Below are positions 1-5,163 of a stretch of DNA of 5,749 nucleotides, in pieces. Every line of letters begins with the position of its first letter. The first letter of the stretch is position 1. The DNA is taken from NCBI GenBank assembly GCA_023396535.1, contig JAEWWD010000221.1, positions 1 to 5,749 of the forward strand, given 5' to 3'. The DNA is from Bacillota bacterium (GTDB taxonomy: Bacteria; Bacillota; Clostridia; Christensenellales; CAG-138). Position numbers and translations under genes: made by a program. The notes under the pieces were generated by a model. The model saw nothing but the letters and a program-made list of their open reading frames with translations. It did no database searches and was not told the DNA's origin.

Positions 1-17
1 GGGCGGCGGAGCCGCCC
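1..17. repeat. GC-rich hairpin at the window edge
   Basis: A 7-bp perfect inverted repeat (gggcggc, 3-nt loop, gccgccc) sits on the first bases. No T-run is visible on the plus side; the minus side lies outside the window. It could be the stem of a terminator or part of a larger palindrome cut by the window edge, so no role can be assigned. Confidence 0.4.
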
Positions 18-234
18 GCAAAGCGGACCTTCCTGTGCTTAGTCTTTCCGGATTCCCTGAAAAATAGCCCGATTTTAGGGATTTTAGGCCAAATATCCAC
101 CGGAGCCATGCGTATTGTACGCGCCTACAGCCGTACTTCGACGGAACTGTCGTCAGATTGTTTACGTCGACGATTTTATACGGCACGCGTTTTTTCTTGT
201 GTATGATCCATATCCTTTCGATCCCTCCGACGTT
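1..234 (-). other. Open -1 frame running off the left edge (uncertain coding)
   Basis: This minus-strand frame has no stop for 78 codons, from just after a TGA at 235-237 to base 1. It has no convincing start of its own: the only candidate is a GTG near 183 with no ribosome binding site. It is in the -1 frame relative to the 39-codon ORF starting at 281, and the two frames meet at an A AAA AAC heptamer near 187-193. The translation contains the segment VPYKIVDVNNLTTVPSKYG and matches no family that I recognise. Its last part runs through the GC hairpin at 1-17 and reads as low-complexity Ala/Pro, which argues against coding. It could be the distal part of a frameshifted product, a decayed gene, or chance. 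Confidence 0.2.
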
Positions 235-281
235 TCAAAACGGATGGTCTGAGGCAAACACGCGGGTTGTATGTGCCTCAT
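162..281 (-). CDS. Possible small ORF (39 aa) with a near-perfect Shine-Dalgarno
   Basis: An ATG at 281 follows aaggaggtgg at 286-295, one of the best ribosome binding sites in the window. The frame ends at TAA (162-164) and gives a basic 39-residue peptide beginning MRHIQPACLPQTIRFE. No family, signal peptide or membrane segment is recognisable. The start codon lies inside an inverted repeat (250-256 with 274-280), which could hide it from ribosomes. A hairpin with a T-run lies upstream between a promoter-like site and the Shine-Dalgarno, so expression might be controlled by attenuation. The reading frame contains A AAA AAC in the phase required for a -1 slip, and the -1 frame stays open to the window edge. 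It may be a leader peptide, the first part of a frameshifted gene, or a remnant. The signal is the start region, not the protein sequence. Confidence 0.35.
   Translation of the reverse strand: MRHIQPACLPQTIRFETSEGSKGYGSYTRKNACRIKSST
250..280 (-). promoter_or_regulatory. Inverted repeat enclosing the start of the small ORF
   Basis: TGAGGCA (250-256) and TGCCTCA (274-280) are perfect 7-bp complements separated by 17 nt. On the minus-strand transcript the stem begins within the ATG at 281, a few bases after the Shine-Dalgarno. Folding would place the initiation codon in a helix. There is no T-run after it, so it does not look like a terminator. A translational control role is inferred only from position. 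Confidence 0.4.
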
Positions 282-285
282 ATTT

Positions 286-295
286 CCACCTCCTT
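286..295 (-). promoter_or_regulatory. Strong Shine-Dalgarno upstream of the ATG at 281
   Basis: The minus strand reads aaggaggtgg, then aaat, then ATG. This is almost the full complement of the 16S rRNA 3' end at good spacing. It is the main reason to take the short ORF seriously. Confidence 0.6.
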
Positions 296-318
296 CACGC
301 TGAACGCGGTTTGCTTGC

Positions 319-372
319 AAAATACAAAAGCGGCGCCCGACAACTGGACTTACGCTCCATGTCGGACACCGC
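319..372 (-). terminator. Intrinsic terminator or attenuator hairpin
   Basis: On the minus-strand RNA, gcggtgtccgac (372-361) pairs with gtcgggcgccgc (341-330) over 12 bp, including two G-U pairs. The stem continues inward as TGGA/TCCA (359-356 with 348-345) around a 7-nt loop. The run ttttgtatttt (329-319) follows at once. On the plus strand the G-U pairs become A-C mismatches and no T-run follows, so it is oriented for minus-strand transcription. It may end the surface-protein transcript about 104 nt past its stop. Because a promoter-like site lies just upstream and a ribosome binding site just downstream, it could instead be an attenuator. Confidence 0.65.
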
Positions 373-385
373 TCGTTGTATGGTA

Positions 386-415
386 ATTATAACAAAAGTT
401 TTCGGGACGATGTAA
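386..415 (-). promoter_or_regulatory. Candidate promoter for the left-edge leader
   Basis: On the minus strand TTACAT (415-410) is followed after 18 nt by a consensus TATAAT (391-386). Transcription would start near 379, about seven bases before the hairpin at 372-330. The -10 is perfect and the -35 matches only partly, so the call rests mainly on the -10 and its context. Confidence 0.45.
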
Positions 416-440
416 GCGCGGAATTTCAAAATCGGAAAGC

Positions 441-470
441 ATCGGTCCCGCTCTTTTGAGCGGGGCCGGT
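441..470 (-). terminator. Hairpin just downstream of the surface-protein gene
   Basis: CCCGCTC (447-453), a 4-nt loop, and GAGCGGG (458-464) form a perfect 7-bp core that extends outward to about 13 bp with interruptions on the minus strand. It lies six bases past the stop codon of the surface protein. Only a loosely T-rich stretch follows on the minus strand, so it may stabilise the mRNA 3' end or act as a weak terminator, with the 319-372 hairpin as the efficient one. The outer stem pairs better as plus-strand RNA (G-U instead of A-C), but no plus-strand gene reads into it. Confidence 0.45.
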
Positions 471-475
471 CTGAA

Positions 476-3364
476 CTATCCACGTTTTCTTACTATCTTT
501 TCACGGCGTATCCACACCATTCCCGCAAATGCCAGCAAGATCGGGAACAGCGCCAAAGGCTGCGGCGCGCCGCCGGTCTTGGGAATAGTCATCGGGTCAA
601 TAGCCTGCACGGGTACGAACAGCGCGATACTGCCTAAGCCGGTTACCCGGAAGCTTGCTGTTCCATTTTGTACGGTGGCGGAAAATGTCTTGAGCTTGCC
701 GCCAACGTACTGAAGCAGCGTAACGTTCTGCCCTTCGTACTGGCCGCCTACCGGGAAGGCGAGCGTGAACCCGCCGCTATAGTCGTGCGTGAGCGATACC
801 TCGGCGGCCAGGTACAGCGTATCCGCCATGGCTTGCGTGCGCTGCCGGACAGCGTCCCCGAACGCGCCGCCCGCATCCCCGGAAAGCGTTTTCACCCGAA
901 GCGAGGCGTCGGCCGAGATAGCCCCGGAGACGGTAAGCCCGCTGTCCTCATCTGTCAGCGTGCGCTGGGGATAGCCGTCGCTCAGGCCGGAATGTTTGGG
1001 TATATTGGCGACGATGCCGTACAATGAAAAATGTGTGGTTGTAAATTGCAGATATGCTACCCCGTTCACCATGACCGGCGTGGTAGGCAGCGCGGTGACA
1101 TTCCCGTCGTCATCGATATACACCACCGTCAGCCCCGCGCCGTCCCCATAGCCGGCGGGTACGGGAAGCAGCACCGTAATACTGCCCGAGATGCTGGAAG
1201 CCGGCACCGTTTCGCGGGAGAGTTGCGCTCCTCCGCCGTCGAAAACGGTTTTGATCAGGGAAAGGTCATAGCCGGAGACTATCCGCTGCCCGCTGTCCGC
1301 GAGGGCCTGCTCCGCGACGGCGAAATTAGGAAAAACACCCCCACCCGATGCGGGTTCGGCGGCAAGCTCTACCACCACCCTGCCGGTATCGGGGGACGAA
1401 AGCTCGGGTACCAGCACGGCTGCGCCTATGCCTTCGGCGGAAACGCCGTTGCTTTCGGGGACTATGATCAGCAGCGCGGTGAGCCGGGTAATAAGCTTAT
1501 CCAGCTTGTCGACGCGGACAGGGTCCACGCCCGGCCTGTCATCGCCGCTCAGTGCGTCGTAGGCTTTTTTCGCATCCAGTATATCGTCCTGGGCGTCGAG
1601 TATATCCTGGTCGCCGGCAGCGGCCGGGTCGGGCAGTGCGTCGATTTTGGCTTCCACGGCGCGTATGGCGGCGTCGTTGGCTTCAAATACGGGCGTGACA
1701 GAAACGGCCTCGGCCGGCATGACGAACCGGTTGCCTGTGATTGAGAGCAAGGGAGAAATTTGCCACTCTTTTAAATGGTAGCCGGAATCGGGCGCGGCCG
1801 TAAGCGTCACGGTGTCCCCGGGCGCGGCCAGAGATTTATCAGCATTCGCCGTGCCGTGCTCCGCCGTCCCAATAGAAACGGCGTAGGCGAGGTGTATGGT
1901 GTATGTTACGATAGTGGTCCCGTCCTCCGCGGTCACGGCGAGGGTATCCCCTTCCTGCACAGGGTCATGCAGGCCATCCGTATTCCATGTCTGCGCGTCG
2001 TGCCCCTTGGCGAGGTTGGCAAGGAAGGCCGCCGCCGTCGTACCGTCTGGTACGCCTGAGATTTCGCCTGTTCCGCCGTCCTCGGATACCGTATAGACCG
2101 ATGAGGCCACTGTGGCGTTGGTATTGCTCAGTTCAAACACGGGTGTGACAGTCACAGCCTCGTTCGGCATGGTGAACTGATTATTGACGATGGAGAGCGC
2201 GGGAGAAATTTGCCACTCCTCTAAATGGTAGCCGGAATCGGGTGCGGCCGTAAGCGTCACGGTGTCCCCGGGCGCGGCCAAAGATTTATCCGCATTTGCC
2301 GTGCCGTGCTCCGCCATACCAACCGACACGGCGTAGGCGAGGTGTATGGCGTAGGTGATGGTGGTGGTCTCATCCTCCGCGGTTACAACGAGGGTATCCC
2401 CTTCCTGCACGGGATCCTGCAGGCCATCCGTATTCCATGTCTGCACCGCGTATCCCCTGGCGATATTGGCCAGGAAGGCTGCTTTGTCCGTACCGGCCGG
2501 AACCAGAGAAATGCTGCCCGCGCTTCGGCTTTGGGCGACGGTATAGCTACTTGAGGAGACGGTCGCGTCGCTGTTCTTGCCGGCTTGCGAAATACCGCCG
2601 CTGGTCTCGTGGCTGACCTTCATAGCCGAGAGAAACAGGCCGGAATCGTAGCCGCCGTCCGACGTGTCCGCAATGGCGATTTTGATGGTATGCGTTGTAA
2701 GACTTTGATTGAGCAAACCGACGATCCGCTTGGGCGCCGATATGCCGTCGTATTCTATGGAGAGCGCGTTATTGTTGGTAACCATTTCCGCGTCGCTGAT
2801 CACCTTGAGCGGCTGTCCGTTGGAGAACATGGCGTAGTTGACGCCGTCCACCAGCACGATGGCGCCGTCCACATAATCTGAATCTTTATATTCCGCGTAT
2901 TCGTCCGAGCCGAACATAAACAGGAACTCCACGGCGGGGGTATCCGCCGGTACCGTGAAGCTGAACTCCAGCGCTGCGGCGTCGAAAGTAGCAAAGCCCA
3001 GATCCGCATGGGTTTTTACGTCGGCATCCCCTGGCATACCATTATCCCAACCAAAGCTGCCGCTGGTATTGGATTCCGGGGGCGTTCCGTCGCCGCTGGT
3101 GAGCAGTATGCCCGCCGGCAGCGCAAAATGGTCCTCACCGATAGTGCCGAGGTCGATTGCGTTAAAAAGGGAACAGGCGGACGGCGCGCCCGTATAGACG
3201 GGCGTACCCGTGATGGTGACGTCCGCATTGGGCGCGAGCAGCCACTGCGCCAACTCAGTACCTGAGGTAGGTTGGGTGAAAGTGGCGGCATAAGCCGGGG
3301 CGGGCAGCAATGTGAGCGCGAGCAGTGCGCACAGGGCAAGGCTGAGAAAGCGTTTGGTTTGCAT
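476..3364 (-). CDS. Cell-wall-anchored repeat surface protein (choice-of-anchor-L / InlB B-repeat type)
   Basis: This encodes a 962-residue exported surface protein, probably an adhesin or surface-structure component; its ligand is unknown. Residues 1-26 are a signal peptide (KR, a Leu/Ala-rich core, cleavage after AYA). Residues about 30-250 resemble a choice-of-anchor-L domain, with the motifs GILLTSGDG near 85 and FMFGSDEYAEY near 149. Residues about 261-410 and 411-560 are two copies of a 150-residue unit. Each is an Ig-like half ending in VTAEDGTT-like and TYTI motifs, then a divergent InlB B-repeat (PGDTVTLTAAPDSGYHL, EWQISP, TPVFE). Residues 562-632 are an acidic helical spacer; two beta-rich domains follow (about 636-788 and 800-918). 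The C-terminus is a sorting signal: IPKTGG at 927-932, a hydrophobic segment 933-951, then RREKIVRKRG. The start at 3364 was chosen because GGGAGG lies at 3370-3375 and the signal peptide begins there. An in-frame ATG at 3478 would add 38 residues ahead of the signal peptide and overlaps the promoter. No sortase gene is in the window. Confidence 0.92.
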   Translation of the reverse strand: MQTKRFLSLALCALLALTLLPAPAYAATFTQPTSGTELAQWLLAPNADVTITGTPVYTGAPSACSLFNAIDLGTIGEDHFALPAGILLTSGDGTPPESNTSGSFGWDNGMPGDADVKTHADLGFATFDAAALEFSFTVPADTPAVEFLFMFGSDEYAEYKDSDYVDGAIVLVDGVNYAMFSNGQPLKVISDAEMVTNNNALSIEYDGISAPKRIVGLLNQSLTTHTIKIAIADTSDGGYDSGLFLSAMKVSHETSGGISQAGKNSDATVSSSSYTVAQSRSAGSISLVPAGTDKAAFLANIARGYAVQTWNTDGLQDPVQEGDTLVVTAEDETTTITYAIHLAYAVSVGMAEHGTANADKSLAAPGDTVTLTAAPDSGYHLEEWQISPALSIVNNQFTMPNEAVTVTPVFELSNTNATVASSVYTVSEDGGTGEISGVPDGTTAAAFLANLAKGHDAQTWNTDGLHDPVQEGDTLAVTAEDGTTIVTYTIHLAYAVSIGTAEHGTANADKSLAAPGDTVTLTAAPDSGYHLKEWQISPLLSITGNRFVMPAEAVSVTPVFEANDAAIRAVEAKIDALPDPAAAGDQDILDAQDDILDAKKAYDALSGDDRPGVDPVRVDKLDKLITRLTALLIIVPESNGVSAEGIGAAVLVPELSSPDTGRVVVELAAEPASGGGVFPNFAVAEQALADSGQRIVSGYDLSLIKTVFDGGGAQLSRETVPASSISGSITVLLPVPAGYGDGAGLTVVYIDDDGNVTALPTTPVMVNGVAYLQFTTTHFSLYGIVANIPKHSGLSDGYPQRTLTDEDSGLTVSGAISADASLRVKTLSGDAGGAFGDAVRQRTQAMADTLYLAAEVSLTHDYSGGFTLAFPVGGQYEGQNVTLLQYVGGKLKTFSATVQNGTASFRVTGLGSIALFVPVQAIDPMTIPKTGGAPQPLALFPILLAFAGMVWIRREKIVRKRG
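1685..2134 (-). repeat. Tandem repeat unit 2 of the surface protein (450 bp)
   Basis: This codes for residues 411-560 and is the second copy of the Ig-like plus InlB B-repeat unit. It is offset from unit 1 by exactly 450 bp (150 codons). The InlB half is the most conserved at DNA level: 1771-1860 differs from 2221-2310 at about 5 of 90 bases by eye. The Ig-like half diverges more, especially at its N-terminal end. Confidence 0.85.
2135..2584 (-). repeat. Tandem repeat unit 1 of the surface protein (450 bp)
   Basis: This codes for residues 261-410. It shares with unit 2 the segments FLAN, QTWNTDGL, DPVQEGDTL, HLAYAVS, AEHGTANADKSLAAPGDT and EWQISP. The unequal divergence along the unit suggests an old duplication with later homogenisation of the 3' half, or selection on the InlB fold. 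Confidence 0.85.
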
Positions 3365-3449
3365 TTCATCCTCCCGTTGGGATTCATCGTTGAATATTCT
3401 CGTGTTAATATGGTGGAAATCAATTGGAAAATGTCTTGAGTCTTTTTCT

Positions 3450-3478
3450 ATTATCGTTATATTTCGTCGAAAAATCAA
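3450..3478 (-). promoter_or_regulatory. Promoter of the surface-protein gene
   Basis: On the minus strand TTGATT (3478-3473) and GATAAT (3455-3450) are separated by 17 nt, giving good sigma-70/SigA-type boxes. Transcription would start near 3443, leaving a leader of about 79 nt before the ATG at 3364. The -35 is embedded in the inverted repeat at 3467-3489. Confidence 0.6.
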
Positions 3479-3489
3479 CTATTTTTCGA
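3467..3489. promoter_or_regulatory. Perfect inverted repeat over the -35 box (candidate operator)
   Basis: tcgaaaaat (3467-3475), caact, atttttcga (3481-3489) is a perfect 9-bp inverted repeat with a 5-nt spacer. It covers the -35 of the surface-protein promoter. A third tttcg half-site lies at 3462-3466, between -35 and -10. The geometry suits a dimeric transcription factor; the factor is unknown. It lies upstream of the expected start site, so it would not be in the mRNA. Confidence 0.5.
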
Positions 3490-3571
3490 TGCTAAACGCG
3501 TTACCGAATTCCGGAGTACTCAAAAGGCCGATCCGGGCATATTCAAAGCAAATCAACCTTGCAATAAACCT

Positions 3572-3596
3572 AAAAAAGTGCCGTTTCCGGCACTTT
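3572..3596 (-). terminator. Intrinsic terminator of the UPF0251/NifX-like operon
   Basis: On the minus strand AAAGTGCCG, a GAAA loop and CGGCACTTT form a 9-bp perfect stem ending in six T residues (3577-3572). It lies about 72 nt past the stop codon of the NifX-like gene and separates that operon from the surface-protein gene. The A/U base of the stem makes it partly symmetrical, so weak action on the plus strand is possible. Confidence 0.88.
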
Positions 3597-3668
3597 AATC
3601 GCATCATTATAATCTTAAATTTATACAGATCTTTATCTGCTATTCACCATGGTATATTCACATTAGCC

Positions 3669-4046
3669 TTAGTGGCACCCGTGCTCCCCGCATCCGCCGT
3701 CGTGATGCTCCCCGTGATGGTCGCAGGTGGCTTCCGAGTTATATTCAAGAGTTCCCGCAAGCAACGCTTCCACAGCGGTATCCGCGTCCCCGCTAACGCC
3801 GCCGTAAAGCCGGATGTTGGCTTCGGCCAGCGCGCGCTTGGCGCCGCCGCCTATCCCGCCGCAGATGAGCGTGTCCACACGCAGTTTTTTGAGGATATCC
3901 GCCAGCGCGCCGTGACCACTGCCGTTGGTGTTGACCGTGGTTGCCAATGCGACCTTGCTGTTCTCGATATCGTAGACCTTGAAACGCTCCGTATGGCCGA
4001 AATGCTCAAACACCCGGCCGTTTTCATAAGGCACCGCTATTCTCAT
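3669..4046 (-). CDS. NifX/NifB-like dinitrogenase Fe-Mo cofactor family protein with His/Cys tail
   Basis: This 125-residue cytoplasmic protein belongs to the dinitrogenase iron-molybdenum cofactor biosynthesis (NifX/NifB C-terminal) family. Visible signs are the opening MRIAVPYENGRVFEHFGHTE, a GHG at 44-46, the loop CGGIGGGA at 62-69, and the usual length for the core of about 105 residues. Members bind Fe-S or metal clusters; outside nitrogen fixers, single-domain members are of mostly unknown function, and no nif structural genes are present here. The last 18 residues form a metal-binding-looking tail: three Cys (108, 119, 124) and six His. The start at 4046 gives the family N-terminus MRIAVPY and has a purine-rich site (ggaaaggaag) upstream; the in-frame ATG at 4100 would add 18 non-family residues. 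The gene overlaps the end of the UPF0251 gene by 23 bp, which implies translational coupling. Confidence 0.88.
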   Translation of the reverse strand: MRIAVPYENGRVFEHFGHTERFKVYDIENSKVALATTVNTNGSGHGALADILKKLRVDTLICGGIGGGAKRALAEANIRLYGGVSGDADTAVEALLAGTLEYNSEATCDHHGEHHDGGCGEHGCH

Positions 4047-4497
4047 TGTCCGCTTCCTTTCCTGTTCCTGTTGCAGGGCGGATGCTTCCCCCCGATTCAA
4101 TAGGCATATCGTCGCTTTCCGCCGCGTCTTCCGATATTTCCTGATTTGCGCCGCCCTGCGCGCCGCATCTTCTGTGGCAGCGGCCGCATCCGCAGCCGCG
4201 GGATTCTCCGTCGCAGAGTATATAGTCTCCTCCGTTTATGGATAGCTCCATGCCTTTTACGAGGCATTCGGCCAGCTTGGCGCGCGCGCTGCTGTAAATG
4301 GCCTGTGCGGTCGTCCTCGCCACACCCATCCGCTGCGCGCATTCCTCCTGACTGAGCCCTTCCAGATCGATCAGCCGTATGGTTTCGAATTCGTCTATGC
4401 CCATCACGATGCGCGCGCCCGCCTGCCCGTCCAGTGGGCCAAAGCTCTGGCTATTCGGCATGCAGCATACGCGGCGCCACTTCCTTGGCCTTGGCAT
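4024..4497 (-). CDS. UPF0251 (DUF134) family helix-turn-helix protein
   Basis: This 157-residue protein is a predicted DNA-binding protein of the UPF0251/DUF134 family. Family marks are the opening MPRPRKWRRV, DEFETIRLIDLEGLSQEE at 35-52, and a sigma-70 region 4-like helix-turn-helix at about 47-75 (RMGVARTTAQAIYSSARAKL), then the LVKGMELSINGG strand at 79-90. Beyond the core it has a Cys cluster (95, 102, 104, 107, 111) that could bind Fe-S or zinc, then a disordered acidic tail. UPF0251 genes are frequently found beside NifX/NifB-like proteins, as here, and may regulate them; that role is inferred. The start at 4497 follows aaaggggtg (4502-4510). A strong promoter lies upstream. The gene overlaps the NifX-like gene by 23 bp. 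Confidence 0.9.
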   Translation of the reverse strand: MPRPRKWRRVCCMPNSQSFGPLDGQAGARIVMGIDEFETIRLIDLEGLSQEECAQRMGVARTTAQAIYSSARAKLAECLVKGMELSINGGDYILCDGESRGCGCGRCHRRCGAQGGANQEISEDAAESDDMPIESGGSIRPATGTGKEADNENSGAL

Positions 4498-4542
4498 ACG
4501 TCACCCCTTTCCTCCGTAATGCCGGATTGTTGCTCCATCCGC

Positions 4543-4570
4543 AGTATACCACATTAATGGCATATGTCAA
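4543..4570 (-). promoter_or_regulatory. Strong promoter of the UPF0251/NifX-like operon
   Basis: On the minus strand a consensus TTGACA (4570-4565), a 16-nt spacer and TATACT (4548-4543) form a near-ideal promoter. TGG directly before the -10 makes it an extended -10 element. Transcription would start near 4536, giving a leader of about 40 nt. Confidence 0.8.
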
Positions 4571-4577
4571 TAATCCT

Positions 4578-4601
4578 AAAAATATTCGCCAATATGGCGA
4601 A
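4578..4601 (-). terminator. Palindrome with T-run after the DsrE-like gene (terminator and/or operator)
   Basis: ttcgcca (4585-4591), ata, tggcgaa (4595-4601) is a perfect 7-bp inverted repeat. On the minus strand it is followed by taTTTTT (4584-4578), and it lies 33 nt past the stop of the DsrE-like gene, so it fits a short intrinsic terminator. It also ends 14 bp upstream of the -35 box of the next operon, so a protein-binding role is possible. The stem is short and AT-closed, so termination may be incomplete. Confidence 0.55.
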
Positions 4602-4633
4602 CGGATATTTTAAACCGGACCTTGCGGATGCTG

Positions 4634-4978
4634 TTATGGTTTGATGTACGCGTATCCCTGCATCTGGCGTTGAGTCAGCTCAAGAACGCCGGCGGGGACT
4701 ATTGTCACAAACGGTATAAGCCGCTCCGGCTCTATCCGGTACGCTTTTAACGCGTTGCTGCAGGCCGTGAACAGCACGCCCTGATCAGCCAGCCGCCGCA
4801 TCTGTGCGATATGGGCGGTATCTTCCCCCGCCGCATATTCCCTGACTGCTTCCGCGTTCGCGAGCACTTCGATACTCGCGGTTTCCATATCCGCCATCTG
4901 CACGAGATTGGCGGCATTTTTCAGCAGCAGGCTCCACTTGGCCGATTCGTCGATATGGAATATCGTCTTCAGTCCCAT
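4634..4978 (-). CDS. DsrE/DsrF-like family protein
   Basis: This 114-residue soluble protein resembles the DsrE/DsrF-like (YchN-type) family, whose members form small oligomers and, where studied, relay sulfur on a conserved cysteine. Visible signs are the opening MGLKTIFHIDESAKW, a central VLANAEAVREY at 38-48, the cysteine motif VLFTACSNAL with Cys73, and the closing VPAGVLELTQRQMQGYAYIKP-like segment. The length is typical. The start at 4978 follows ggggagga (4985-4992) at good spacing; an upstream ATG at 5059 would add 27 residues unlike the family. It lies 136 bp upstream of the UPF0251 gene on the same strand. A promoter and a hairpin lie between them, so it is probably its own unit, perhaps with read-through. 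The substrate is unknown; a sulfur or redox role is by family only. Confidence 0.85.
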   Translation of the reverse strand: MGLKTIFHIDESAKWSLLLKNAANLVQMADMETASIEVLANAEAVREYAAGEDTAHIAQMRRLADQGVLFTACSNALKAYRIEPERLIPFVTIVPAGVLELTQRQMQGYAYIKP

Positions 4979-5015
4979 GTTAGCTCCTCCCCAGGGTTCG
5001 GCGCATATTTTTTCA

Positions 5016-5044
5016 AGCATAGCATATTGATAACGCCTGAGAAA
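5016..5044 (-). promoter_or_regulatory. Weak candidate promoter of the DsrE-like gene
   Basis: On the minus strand TTTCTC (5044-5039), 17 nt and TATGCT (5021-5016) are the best boxes found upstream of the ATG at 4978. Neither box is strong, so the assignment is tentative. Confidence 0.3.
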
Positions 5045-5123
5045 GGAAATGAAGCGCAAATGAGTTCTGGGCTTTACGGCTATAACAGCGGGTAAGGCAT
5101 GTACGGATATGCGTTTTCGTTTG

Positions 5124-5132
5124 TGTTATACT
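5124..5132 (+). promoter_or_regulatory. Extended -10 promoter of the membrane-protein gene
   Basis: TGTTATACT is a TGn-TATACT extended -10 element. No good -35 is found 16-18 nt upstream, which is usual for extended -10 promoters. Transcription would start near 5139, leaving about 25 nt before the TTG start at 5164. Confidence 0.5.
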
Positions 5133-5163
5133 GTAGAGACACTGTTGAAACGGGGGATCCGAG

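Noticed and set aside
71..88. Tandem 9-mer gattttagg
   Set aside because: Only two copies, with no further periodicity; too short to call a repeat element or array.
201..216. Minus-strand ATG starting an 11-codon frame, a possible leader peptide
   Set aside because: An ATG at 216 with AAAGGAT next to it gives MDHTQEKTRAV then stop. The purine run is too close to the start, and the frame overlaps the better-supported ORF from 281.
158..415. Plus-strand 85-codon frame in the left region
   Set aside because: No ribosome binding site precedes it and it passes through hairpins that read as minus-strand signals. The translation shows no recognisable feature.
1031..1744. Long plus-strand open frame (237 codons) inside the surface-protein gene
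   Set aside because: It is antisense to a clearly domain-bearing protein, has no good ribosome binding site, and its translation shows no domain. It arises from the GC-rich codon use of the opposite strand. The same holds for the plus-strand frames at 668-1027, 1775-2059, 2225-2554 and 2585-2881; the frames at 1775 and 2225 resemble each other only because of the 450-bp repeat.
3312..4103. Plus-strand 263-codon frame crossing the operon terminator
   Set aside because: It runs antisense through the surface-gene start, the terminator and the whole NifX-like gene. Both minus-strand genes have strong family motifs and it has none.
5071..5098. 7-bp inverted repeat gctttac/gtaaggc upstream of the membrane-protein gene
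   Set aside because: It includes a G-U pair, has a 14-nt loop and no T-run, and does not overlap the promoter boxes. It is likely a chance pairing.
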